A stretch of DNA of 48,095 nt, taken from positions 26,858 to 74,952 of the forward strand of contig WKLE02001096.1 of assembly GCA_014885115.2 (NCBI GenBank), written 5' to 3'. The stretch comes from Asterionellopsis glacialis. Lineage: Eukaryota > Bacillariophyta > Plagiogrammaphyceae > Rhaphoneidales > Asterionellopsidaceae. A model generated the notes under the pieces. It was not told the DNA's origin. It worked only from the letters and a program-made list of their open reading frames with translations, and ran no database searches. Made by a program: the position numbers and the translations under genes. Of the stretch, positions 9,994-20,300 are shown in pieces (positions within the stretch are counted from its first letter, which is position 1; each line of letters starts with the position of its first letter).

Positions 9994-10879
9994 GGTGTTG
10001 ATAGCTAATGCGGTGGTGAGACCCTCAAGCTAAGAATTGCAGTATTTGGAGTAAATGTTGTTACACTGATACTTGTAAGTGCTGTTGACCTGTGTTGTTT
10101 GTCTTGGTGCTTATGATCTGTCGTCGTGCTCTCCCTTGACACACGAGAGTGGCCTATGAATCAAGACGGTTTGCTCTCTCCTTCACTGTTTGTTGCCTTT
10201 CTTTTTGATGTGAAGCTGTGATGTCACTCAAAAAGATCTTCCGGCATGAAGAGATCTGTGTCGGCGTTTTCGGATGGACGTACAAACCATAGCAATGATC
10301 TGCACACTTCTTTTACTTTGCCTCCTGTACCTGGTACATACTTTCTTATGTACAATAGATATTTCTACTTACTATAAAAGTCAACTATCCTCTGGTAATA
10401 TCCTACCAGGTAAGGTACCTGTTACGGACTGTTCGTACGAATATCTGGTAAACAAAATTATTGAATGGGTGATTTCTACCGACGTCATCATTATTTATCT
10501 AATGAATCAAGAGAGGTATCTATCTTTCTTGAATCTTCGCCAGTTATTAGGACCCCCGTACATTTTGTACCACAAATAAATACAGATTTGATTCTTCACT
10601 CCCCACTTCTTCAAATTGCCGTCCGCTGTAGGACTCTCTAGGACCTCTCTCTAGAGAGGACCTCTCTAGGACTAGCACCACCCGTCGACATCGGATAGTA
10701 AATTCAAAACCAAGCAAAATTTTTGACGTTTACAACCAACACGACAAAATATTTTTGGGTTTGCGTGGTCGTGCCAAACCATTAATACTTTTTCTTCGTC
10801 GTCAACGACAATAGCTGCTTATCGCCTTTGAGGATTTGCTAGACTACTCCCTCACGTTCTGCTGACACAAAACAAAACC
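9994..10879. other. Divergent promoter region between the plastid membrane protein and OCD genes
   Basis: 886 bases between two start codons facing away from each other. It contains a 101-codon hydrophobic ORF at 10274-10579 that has no recognisable family and is treated as chance, and a CTCTCTAG-rich repeat cluster at 10631-10675. No RNA gene was seen. Confidence 0.5.
10631..10675. repeat. CTCTCTAGGA repeats around a CTCTCTAGAGAG palindrome
   Basis: The 10-mer CTCTCTAGGA occurs at 10634-10643 and 10662-10671, flanking a perfect 12-base palindrome at 10647-10658. It lies about 205-250 bases upstream of the OCD start codon. It could be a binding-site cluster or simple-sequence drift. Confidence 0.5.
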
Positions 10880-12195
10880 ATGTACCCTCATCTTAGTGGT
10901 GCCTGTAAGGGAATTGCAGAACGATACCAGGCAACTCAAAAGTTTCCAGATCGATTTCGAGATGATGTTGGTTTTCGATTTAGTTCACCAGAACCTCAAA
11001 GTATGCCCAAAATTTACACCTTGAAGGATATTGAACGTATCACATCGACTGAAGAATTTGCAAAGGAACTTACGGAAGCGATCGAAAAGGGTTTTGTGGA
11101 GTATTCGGAAGGAAAATTCAATGCATGTCCTATCCAAACCATGGGTGCACCGCCCATGGCAAGATTTAATGCTTCTGCTGCTGGAGACGACAGCATGGAA
11201 AACGAAGAGGACGACAATTACGCAGCTCAAACATGTGTGAAATCTGGATATATGACAGGAGGTGAATATTATGTTGTCAAGGTAGCTAGTGGTGGAAGTC
11301 CATTCCCCTCCAACTCAGGGTTGTTACAAATATATTCTCAACGGACTGGAAAGTTAGAAGCTTTGTTGCTGGATGATGGAATTTGTACCGAAATGCGTAC
11401 AGCTGCGGCTGGTGCTGTAGCAGCGAAATATTTGGCACCTCAAAATCCACAATGTATTGGTATTTTAGGTACGGGTGTCCAAGCTAGATACCAACTTGAA
11501 TATCTTCGACACATCGTGGATTGTCAAAAAGTAATGGTGTATGGTCGAGATAAGAAAAAAGCAAAAAACCTAAGCACCGAAGTCAATAGGTATGTTTCTA
11601 CAATTCCCTATTCTCCTCTTATCATGATTGCACGACCAAATGCGTCGTAGGCTAATTCAATCACTCACGCATACTTTCATTTTTTTTAAAAAGGTGGAAA
11701 GGATGGGAGGCAACAGTGACTTCCTCTGCTGATTGGCTTTTGGAACTTTGTGATATCATTGTTACTACAACGAGTGCTAGAGAACAATTGCTAGGTCGAA
11801 AGCGTATTCCAGTCAAGAAAACATCACTTCATATTACCTGTATTGGAGCAGATTCTCCTGGTAAAATGGAACTAAGTACAGATTTGATTGAACGTGCGAA
11901 CTTATTGGTAGCAGACAGCAGAGGTCAAACGCAAGAGCGTGGAGAATTTGCCACAGCCATTGCCTCGAATCTTGTTTCCGTTGATAGTGTTGTGGAGTTG
12001 GGTGAATTGGTTACCAAAAAAGAACTTCATCGTTCGGAAGAATTTGATAACCGATTGACTATTTTTGATTCATCCGGTGTGGCCTTTCAAGATTGTGTTG
12101 TGGCTCAGATGGTCTATGAAAAATTGCAGCAACAGGAGGAACAAGAAAAAAAGCTACAACAAGAAGAGCAAGAACAGATGCAAGAGGAAGGATGA
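10880..12195 (+). CDS. Ornithine cyclodeaminase/mu-crystallin family protein
   Basis: Two exons, 10880-11589 and 11694-12195, phase 2, joined as VNR-WKGWEA, give 403 residues. The core is the OCD/mu-crystallin fold: a catalytic-domain segment with EMRTAAAGAVAA, a Rossmann NAD(P) loop GILGTGVQAR (about 194-203), then CDIIVTTTSAREQLL and the family signature GADSPGKMEL, followed by ADSRGQTQERGE. Members include ornithine cyclodeaminase, ketimine reductase, alanine dehydrogenase and lysine or tauropine-type enzymes, so the substrate cannot be assigned. It is longer than typical members (about 310-350) because of a 30-40 residue N-terminal extension, an acidic insert near residue 110 and a Glu/Gln-rich charged C-terminal tail. 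No targeting signal is obvious, so it is probably cytosolic. The intron is 104 bases. Confidence 0.85.
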
Positions 12196-12291
12196 CATCA
12201 TATAAAAAGTAGTAGGAGAATAAATAGTGTTACATGATTAAAATAGGTCATGCATTGATACATGTACACTGCGTACATATTACCATGTCAA

Positions 12292-12949
12292 CTATACATT
12301 GTCACCATTGATTTCTTCATCGTTATTATTCAATTGTTTCACCTTCTTGACAAAGTGTTCCCGATGCGAGTTTAATTCTTCTTGTCGATTTTTCCTTTCT
12401 TGTACAGTTTGTTTGGACTCTTCCCATTCTTCCTTTGTCATTGTGGATGTCACGTAAGAAAATCTACCAGAAGATTGTGTGGCGTTGTCCACAATTGGTT
12501 TCCCTATACGATCTGTCAATCGAACCATGGAACCCATCACTCCAACTGTCCGGTGCCATACTTTTGTTTTCAAGGGTAAATCTGTATTCACAGGTTCTTC
12601 CCAAAAATATTTCTTAGGAATAGGGATCAATTTACGAACACTCCATTCTAACATGTCCATATCTTCATCATTCATATCCACCTCCTCCACTTGCATTTCA
12701 AGTGGAATATGGCTGTTTCTGTCGACGAAAAAATCGATACCAAAAAAGCATGAGGTAGTTTAGTTTAGTAAGGTAAATTTCGAACGATGGTCAGGAGCAG
12801 TACTACCAAAGTTACTAAGGGGGCCACTCTCACCTATCGATTGTTCCATTCTCTCCAACTGTTGTCTCTGCATTCTCATCATCAATCGTTGATCCTGTAA
12901 TATTTGGAGTAGCAGGTGAATACTCGCAATCGTTCGTTGTTGATGCCAT
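12292..12949 (-). CDS. Small conserved-looking hypothetical protein
   Basis: Two exons, 12834-12949 and 12292-12718, separated by a 115-base GT-AG intron (phase 2), give 180 residues. The N-terminus is acidic and Ser/Thr-rich. The centre has an aromatic/basic block (LIPIPKKYFWEEP, then KTKVWHRTVGVMGSMVRL). The C-terminus is a charged, probably helical segment (EEWEESKQTVQERKNRQEEL). No domain was recognised. The ATG at 12949 gives a reading frame continuous through the intron; an ATG inside exon 2 at 12696 would give 134 residues without splicing. The stop is 96 bases from the stop of the convergent OCD gene. Confidence 0.6.
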
Positions 12950-13445
12950 GGTCACGTATTGTGAAATGGTTTGTGAAGAATACAGTACCGGTAACAAGCG
13001 AATTGTTTTCTTCTTTGTCAAGTCTCCTTCCCAACCGTTGGGGTGACTCGCTGGTCCTGCGGTCTGCGTGATAATTCCCCCCGATCCTGCCCACGCCCCC
13101 CACAAATTCTATGTGGGACTAAAAGAGGCGAGTAGGCCAGGCCCGTGCATTTTTGAACGAGAATCTTTTGAGCAAGGAATTCCACGACACAAGAAATTGA
13201 AAATCCCGCGATCTCGAAATAATCGTTACGCCAGCAATAAACCAATCAACATTTTGTTTGGATGTCAATCATCCAGAAGTCAGACGTGGATACTTTTTGC
13301 AAACGTGCAAAGCGAAGAGGCCTTCCAGTCGGAACGAAGTGAGGTCTAAAAAATCGAAGCAGCCACAGCAGCAAACCACACAAATAACCATTGGTATTTA
13401 ATTCATTACTGTATAGCATCTGCTGAAGTACAAGCAATCGGAACC
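12950..13445. other. Divergent promoter region
   Basis: 496 bases between the start of the 180-residue hypothetical gene (minus) and the start of the tRNase Z-like gene (plus). Overlapping ORFs here are antisense to each other and have no protein-like character. No repeat or RNA gene was seen. Confidence 0.5.
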
Positions 13446-14438
13446 ATGAGCAAAGACAACAGTTGTTGTCCTTCACATCCCGTCGTGGTCGAAATTGGAA
13501 ACGCCAATCGTGTGTTGAGAGCTAACATTCCAATTACAAAACAAAAAGACAAAACAGTAGAATTGATAGGTCGTAGTTGGGCCGCCGATTCCACAGCTTT
13601 TGTCGTACCTTCTTTGAGTTTAGCATTGGATGCTGGCTACCCTGTCCACGGAAAACGCATGAATTCAGTCTTTGTCACTCATTGTCATACGGACCACTGT
13701 CATCATTTGACCCATCTCAAGTCCATAAGTAAACCTCCAAATATTTATTTGCCAACCCAAGTAGTGGACAAGGCAGAGCATTTTATTGATGTGGCGCAGC
13801 AACTGACTTCCAATTTGACTCCACAGGAGTATGCAGAAATTGAATGGAACACGTCGTACGTCATGAAGGGAGTAAACTCGGGAGACAGGATCATAGTCAA
13901 CAAAAAGCGGGGATTGATTTGTCACGTGGTTCATTGTGATCATGGGGTGCCTTGCGTTGGGTATTGCTTTTCTCAAGTAAAGCAATCTTTAAAGCCAGAG
14001 TATAAAGGGTTACCAGGTCCCGAAATTGGCAAGCTGAAAAAACAGGGCGTCCAAGTCACTCAAGAAGAAGAACAACCACTCTTTTGCTTTTTGGGCGACA
14101 CAACAACTAGTATTTTGGAGTCAGACCAAGCCGAGAAGATCTTTGCTTGTCCAACGGTGATTATTGAATGCAGTTTCCTGACGGAAGATTGTCGTGACAA
14201 TGCCGCTCGGACCAAGCATGTGCTGTGGCCCGATCTCAAGCCTCATGTACAGGCACATCCAGAAACGACATTTGTCTTGACCCACTTTTCTCACAGATGG
14301 AATGCCCCAGAAATAGCTGACTTTTTTGCCCAGGAAGACCTTCCGAATGTAGTTCCTTGGATTCCAGCCGATACTCGAATGTATTGTCAAGAGGCGGGAC
14401 AAGAACGGGATGTGGAGGAAGTTTGGTCTCATTTCTAA
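13446..14438 (+). CDS. tRNase Z-like metallo-beta-lactamase-fold hydrolase
   Basis: A single-exon gene of 330 residues. The metal-binding signature HCHTDH lies at 79-84 and is preceded by a beta-strand (SVFVT), as in the RNase Z/ELAC branch of the metallo-beta-lactamase superfamily. Further conserved points are CHVVHCDHG near 159, FLGDTTTS near 217 (the third metal-ligand Asp), IIECSFL and the late THFSHRW motif. The order matches short nuclear-encoded tRNase Z proteins of plants, which cut the 3' trailer from pre-tRNAs. The length fits the short form. No N-terminal targeting peptide is visible. Another MBL-fold hydrolase is possible. The start ATG follows GAACC and is the first in the frame. 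Confidence 0.75.
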   Translation: MSKDNSCCPSHPVVVEIGNANRVLRANIPITKQKDKTVELIGRSWAADSTAFVVPSLSLALDAGYPVHGKRMNSVFVTHCHTDHCHHLTHLKSISKPPNIYLPTQVVDKAEHFIDVAQQLTSNLTPQEYAEIEWNTSYVMKGVNSGDRIIVNKKRGLICHVVHCDHGVPCVGYCFSQVKQSLKPEYKGLPGPEIGKLKKQGVQVTQEEEQPLFCFLGDTTTSILESDQAEKIFACPTVIIECSFLTEDCRDNAARTKHVLWPDLKPHVQAHPETTFVLTHFSHRWNAPEIADFFAQEDLPNVVPWIPADTRMYCQEAGQERDVEEVWSHF

Positions 14439-14935
14439 CTTACTAGCAAAGTATCCGAATGCTAACCTAAAATTGAACATAACTTGAGCCTTTTCAGCCA
14501 CATTATACATTCTAGACTTGCGTCCAATTCATAATGTGTGAACTTCTAATTATTCTTTCTAAAGTTCGGCTTACGAATCTAGAGAGTCTTTGAGATCAAT
14601 TTTCTAGAAGGTTAGGGATAACTGCATTATTTTTTAGTTTCGCCATCGACTCTACGAACTATCAGACAAGAGGACAGTCAGTCAATTTGACCTTGAGCTC
14701 ATTACCCAATCTCGAAACTTACCGGTACGTTGAAAACCAAGAAAAAATTATGTTGGTGAAAGAACAAAATCTTTCTCAACACTATCAACACACCTGCATA
14801 TCTCAAGCCGACAAATCTCCCACTTTCTAACCAACAACGAGAGAGCACACTACAGCGGTTGTGTCTCTTTTTATTTAGAAGTGCGATATAGCAGAAATAA
14901 AGCGAATCAAGATTTCACAAGTATCATAATATAAA
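14439..14935. other. Intergenic region
   Basis: 497 bases between two genes on the plus strand, holding the 3' end of the tRNase Z-like gene and the promoter of the LYAR-type gene. I see no ORF, repeat or RNA gene. Confidence 0.5.
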
Positions 14936-16093
14936 ATGGTATTTTTCTCTTGTGACGGTTGTGGTACCATGCTAAAAAAGAATCAAGTTGATGCACATGC
15001 CAACAAATGTCGTCGATGTGATTCTGTCAGTTGTGTCGATTGCAGTGTTGCTTTTTATGGAGGTAAGTCCGAAATGTGATATGAATATTACTATTAGGAT
15101 CTCTAGAGACATCATCGTCATCATTTTCGTTTCTACATTTCGTTGAGTGGGAAAGCTGTTCGTGTCATATGATTACAAGTCCTTTTGTCTCGATTGGCGT
15201 AAATCACATTAATTGCCATGGGAGTACAAATATGTTTTAATTAAACTATGATGACACACAAACAGCATAGAGAAAGATAACAGCAAATGATGGCAATCTA
15301 TTTCGTTACATTACAATGTGAAAAGCATCTCAATGTCATTCTCTGATTCCTTCTCTTTCTCTAAAAAAATCCGCATACAGATGATTATCGTCAACATACA
15401 TCATGTATATCAGAAGCAGAACGGTATGAAAAAACAGTATACAAAGGAAGTGGTAAAAATGGGAAGAAATCTCCTCAAGATGTATGGATGGATTTAATCC
15501 AAAATTCAGCAACTACTGCACCATCCTCCATTCAACATTACATGACACAATTAGCAGCTTTAGATAATGTCCCACGAAAACCAAAACAATTTCGTAACTT
15601 TACTGCCAATTCTTTGAAACTACGTGGAGGTAGTAGTCAATCCATAGTGGATGCCATGTGGGATTATCTTTTTCAAGAAAAAGAGAAACTAATGACAGAA
15701 AAGAAAAAACAGGAAGAACAGCAACAAGAAAAGAAAAAGCAACAGCAGCAACAACAACAAGAGAAGGATTCTAAATCCACAAACGAAAAAGAGAATGTTT
15801 CCAAGTGCGATAATAGCACAATCAAGGGTGACGACTCCGAGCAGGATGAAAGAAATACTGCTGCCGCCAATGATGCTACAGAGTTGACATCTAAAATGGT
15901 ATCAAAAACAATCAAAAAAGTATTGAAAAAGGCACCTAAACGATCAATGAAACTGAAATTACTTCGTCAAGCTGTCAGTGATAAACTTGGGGCTGATAAA
16001 AAGGCAAAGAAACAACTGAAAAAATTAATGGAGGAAATTGGGGCAAATAATGAAAAGTTCAAAGTCGATGGCAAAATCGTGACACTATGCTGA
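14936..16093 (+). CDS. LYAR-type C2HC zinc-finger nucleolar protein
   Basis: Two exons, 14936-15062 and 15381-16093, phase 1, give 279 residues. Exon 1 encodes MVFFSCDGCG and a Cys/His pattern (C6, C9, H21, C25, then C28, C33, C36), and the join gives FYGDDYRQHTSCISE, the hallmark of the LYAR C2HC fingers. LYAR proteins are nucleolar, bind nucleic acid and act in ribosome biogenesis and growth control in animals and yeast relatives. The middle is a Lys/Gln/Glu-rich charged region with polyglutamine (about nt 15715-15765). The C-terminal block from about 210 (KKAPKRSMKLKLLRQAV) resembles the conserved basic C-terminal region of LYAR. The intron is 318 bases, long for this window. The exon 1 reading frame is too short to be seen as an ORF by itself. 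Confidence 0.85.
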
Positions 16094-16164
16094 CACTATT
16101 AGACGCATTTTTATATAATAGATCATGTTCTCTAGGCTTAGTTAATACATCGAATCTTATTTGT

Positions 16165-16857
16165 TTAGTCGCTGTCCTCGTCTGAAGATCCATAGCCACC
16201 CAATAAACCACCTAAACCAACGCTTTCTTCTTTTTCTTCGTCGGTCTGGTCCCTCGACGATTCGCTTTTAATTTTATTGTCGTCGGTCTTTAACTTTTTA
16301 GTTTCTTTCCCAACGTCTTCCCCATTCTCGTTCCCCGATTCTTTACGACGCCGGCGCTTGACAATTATCTTTGGCATTGCCTTTTGTTTTGGCTTTGATA
16401 CTTCTGTTGTTCTAGAATGCGCGGTTGAGGTTTCAGTTACTGTTGGTAATGGTCCGTCCTTCTGGGTGTCTGTCTCATGATCCTCCTCTTGTACTTCTAA
16501 TAATTGACTTTGTGTTCGTTCTTCCTTGGCTGCTCGGAATAATGCTAATTCACTTTCAACACTGGCCTTGACAGCATCGTCTCGCTCTCTTCGTTGTTTT
16601 TGAAGGGTGTCCAAATGTGCACAATCTTCTTCATCCAAGGCAAGAGTCCCTCTCATAATGGCACGTTGGAATTCTTCTCGTTTAGTTTCTTCATCTTCTT
16701 TGTTGGATCGTAATTGTTCAAACAATGGACGGTGTCCCTCTTGTCCTTGTTTATCCCGAACAATTTTAGTTTCCTTACTTTCAATCTGCTTTTCTTCATT
16801 GTGTGAAACTCCGTCTGTAGAAGACAAGACGGCTGACGATACAAATGATAAACTCAT
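16165..16857 (-). CDS. PSME3IP1/FAM192A (NIP30 domain) homologue
   Basis: Single exon, 230 residues. Residues about 43-115 (RPLFEQLRSNKEDEETKREE, then TLALDEEDCAHLDTLQ and ELALFRAAKEER) match the N-terminal helical domain of NIP30/FAM192A/PSME3IP1. The C-terminus is acidic with serines in casein-kinase-2-like contexts (GGYGSSDEDSD), also seen in the family. In animals the protein binds the nuclear proteasome activator PA28-gamma. Whether this organism has that partner cannot be seen here. A basic KRRRR patch near residue 165 may be a nuclear localisation signal. Its stop is 71 bases from that of the convergent LYAR gene. Confidence 0.75.
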   Translation of the reverse strand: MSLSFVSSAVLSSTDGVSHNEEKQIESKETKIVRDKQGQEGHRPLFEQLRSNKEDEETKREEFQRAIMRGTLALDEEDCAHLDTLQKQRRERDDAVKASVESELALFRAAKEERTQSQLLEVQEEDHETDTQKDGPLPTVTETSTAHSRTTEVSKPKQKAMPKIIVKRRRRKESGNENGEDVGKETKKLKTDDNKIKSESSRDQTDEEKEESVGLGGLLGGYGSSDEDSD

Positions 16858-17398
16858 ATTGCTTTCTGCCTTTTCTTTTTAAATATTTCTATTATTGAAA
16901 CGACCGTTCCCAACCTATTGCGATAAAGAGATAAAGAAGTCTACTCGATCCAACGTCCAAATGCTATCAGTCGTTCTTGTTTGAGATATTTGCAGAGTTT
17001 CGTCAAACATCTGCAATCTCTGTCAACAAAGGATCACGACAGAACCGCTCTTTGAGCTCGAAAGAAGATGCTGGGACATGTGAGACTTGTCTGTGCGATC
17101 GATCCTACGCGAGGTGTTTTCCGACACAGTCTTGCTGACAACGAAAGATTAAAAAAAGGGTGTAGGGGGACAACATGTCAAGCACGACAGCGATGAAGAC
17201 AGACGAGACGGCACAGTTTTTTTACATTATTAGAGAATGGATTAGAGAAAAGGTTAAAACTTTTTCGCGCGCACTTGACACTGAAAACCATTGTTTGTGA
17301 CATTTTTGCATTACATTGCATGGCACTTGATTTAACCTATGAAATTAAGAAGAAAGATTTGCTATTGAAGAATACTGGTTGCTCCATCTGGGACAAAT
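16858..17398. other. Intergenic region upstream of the PSME3IP1-like gene
   Basis: 541 bases between two minus-strand genes, with the 3' end of SZT2 on its right and the promoter of the PSME3IP1-like gene on its left. It contains a CGCGCGC run at about 17266. No ORF or RNA gene was seen. Confidence 0.5.
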
Positions 17399-20300
17399 TT
17401 AAAGCCCATTCCAGATGTAGTGCAAATAAAAATTGAAGAAGAATAACTGAGCGCTTTCAACCCTATGACTGTTGTCATCATCTTCCGATTTATCTTTGGC
17501 CATGATGGTGCCTTCTAATAATTCATCCTTTGTGATTTTGAAGATGAGGAAGACGTCGTCAGCTTTCAGAAAGAACACGTGAAGCCAAAAATTGTTGCTT
17601 TCAGTCGGAGGAAAAGACCAGCTTGGTTGGAACAGCGGGTCCCCTTTCATGGATGAGCAAAAAAGTGCCCAATCTGTTCTAATGTCTTCATCTTCATCTG
17701 CGAGCAGCTTGCTAAGTGTTGCAAGTGAATGACCCAACTGGGTCAAAGAAGTTATGTTGCACAACTCTCTGAAATTATCTGCATCTGACAGAAGACTGTG
17801 AGGGGTAATGGGGCGCGCAACCGAAAAGACATCCCACAGAGAATTACGATAAATACCCAGAGCAGCAGAACGCAAAGCATCCTTAGCTACCCTAGCGCCC
17901 TCGACAATAACTTTATCCCTGGTTCGAACAGCATATGGGCTGCCCTCTCTCAACGTATATTCCTCTAGATTTTTCCCGCCCGTTTGACACAAGATTATCA
18001 TGGTCAGCACAGTCTTGGATACACCACTCGTAGTCAGAAAGCAATAGGCTTAAGAAGGAAAGGAAATCGTAAAGTACACATTTAGAACTGTTTTGATATG
18101 AAACGAGACAGAAATGTGCAAATTACTTACATCGAGACTCCTCCATGATGAACTCATTTGCTGTGAAAACTCCATCGTTTCCACATTGGATGAGTTCATG
18201 AGTGCTCGCTTCGCGCTTTAGGTGATTTAAGAGATCACTTGCACTATATAAATCGATCATTTTGTCCTGGTACGACGATGGTACAAGTTTTGTTTCGATT
18301 ACTCTATAATGGAGGCCTTGAAGTCTAATGTNNNNNNNNNNNNNNNNNNNNNNNNNNNNNNNNNNNNNNNNNNNNNNNNNNNNNNNNNNNNNNNNNNNNN
18401 NNNNNNNNNNNNNNNNNNNNNNNNNNNNNNNNNNNNNNNNNNNNNNNNNNNNNNNNNNNNNNNNNNNNNNNNNNNNNNNNNNNNNNNNNNTTTTCTTCAA
18501 ATTAGCGAGGCGTGGGAGTGTAACAATCCATGTGTCACAACGGGCTATTGGGTTGATCTCTTTGTTTAAAAGTCGTAACCTTATTACTAGAGAGCAACGA
18601 AATCGACGAAATTTCTTAATTTCTTTTGATAGGTAAACTGTATCTTGTGATTTATTGTTTTGCGCCTGAGGTGAAGCCAATTGCAACAAGTGGCAATCCG
18701 CGGTTGCGGCTATAGCTTTCCCTAAAGAGGTCATCATCATTTGTGAAGCATTGGATGGTAACAGCAGCATACGACAAACGCTGCTGTGAACGGAACAAGA
18801 CTGAGACAAAACAAAGTCCATGGAAACCGGTGTTAATTTGCAGCCAGATTCAGTCCACCAACTTGATATTGCTTTAAAAATTTTCTCGCTGTGTACCAAG
18901 CGTGGAAGCAAGCACAAAGAATCAAGTGTCGCTTCCGCTGACTGACAGTCGTGTACAAGAGTGGACGTGACAGAGTCCTCAATCTTGGTTTCTGCTCGTT
19001 GTGCGTCGCGAGCCCTTGAGTCTGGAACAGACTCTGTTTCTGGATCTTTACCCAGTGCCCCCTTCTGTGCGATTTCTGTAGATTTCACGTTTGTTTTCGT
19101 TGGTGCGGTTGTCCGTGACAAGGACTTCTCTTTAGATGTTTTGGACGCCGTACTTGACATTGGTATACTATGCCCCTTCAGGCGTCCTGCACTAGCCCTC
19201 GCTCTTGATGCTGCAACAGCCTGTACCGCAGCTCCGTCAACCGACTTACCAATTAGTTTGGGGCTTTACCAGAAAATTGAGAATATACATCAATTAGAGA
19301 GAAACTGCAGATGTAGAATATGAAGTTGAAATGGGGGAAGTGCTTACCGTCGAATAAGTGTTGGGCGCCTAATTTTGCGGACTGGACCAGGATTAGTTCT
19401 GATGTCAGCACTTGAATCAACCTTCGTAACTGATTCTTCTGCGCTCTGAGAGCTTTTCGAATCCTTCTTAACGCTAGCGATGCCTTGCTTTTGTTTCACT
19501 TTGGCATCTGGCATTTTTGGAGCTGCATTCTTTTCGGCTATTTTCGCATTGGCGGGGCTCATGATCCCGAGGCACCGAGACTGCTTTGAGCTCAGCGTCT
19601 GCCCTACACGATTGAGAAAAGACGAATCGCTCTCTTTGAGCCTTGATGTTACCCTGCAAATTGTAAAGAATTATTCGAGAAAACAGGATGAGCCTTACGT
19701 CACATACAGCTGCATCAGCATGTGAAGAAAAGAATAAGAGGATACTTACGTCTTCAATTGCTGTGGATTCCAGTTGTAAGTTATCAGTGATCTGTAGTTC
19801 CGCCGGACCAACAATACAAATGCTTGTGATCGAGAAAATGCCGATGGATTCATTCTCTTGATAGCGCATAGCTCTTCCATGAACGGACTGGCCCTTCTGT
19901 CTGTGCCATCATCGACCAATACTTCTCGAAACAGTAGTGTTGATAGTTGAGGAGTTGGGCTGCTACTCTTTCCACTTTTGTCCCGCAAGCAGTTGAAAGA
20001 ATAAAAACATAAGTACTCCGGGCAGTCAATCGGTGTATCTCGAAAAGAAGAATGTTTTTCATCTAGTTTTGTCACTCGAACTGAAGCCCCTCTCTCCTGC
20101 TCCTTCACAAGACTGACAAGATGTGGTTCTGCCCGTGACCGTGAGTTTCGTATGATAAATAGATTGGCTAGGTCCTTGATCAAGGTACCTCCACCTCGTC
20201 GCTCACCGAGAAGCGGCCCAAGTATACAATTCTCTAACATTTCAAGAGTTTGTTGGGCAAGAAATGATGCTTGAACCATGCCGGGAAGCTCTAATTTTTG

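Noticed and set aside
10274..10579. A 101-codon ORF with a hydrophobic N-terminus.
   Set aside because: No family resemblance, lies in a divergent promoter region, and composition after the first 30 residues looks random. Not enough to call a gene.
15673..15915. Antisense Cys/Phe/Ser-rich ORF opposite the LYAR gene.
   Set aside because: Shadow of the Lys/Gln-rich coding repeat.
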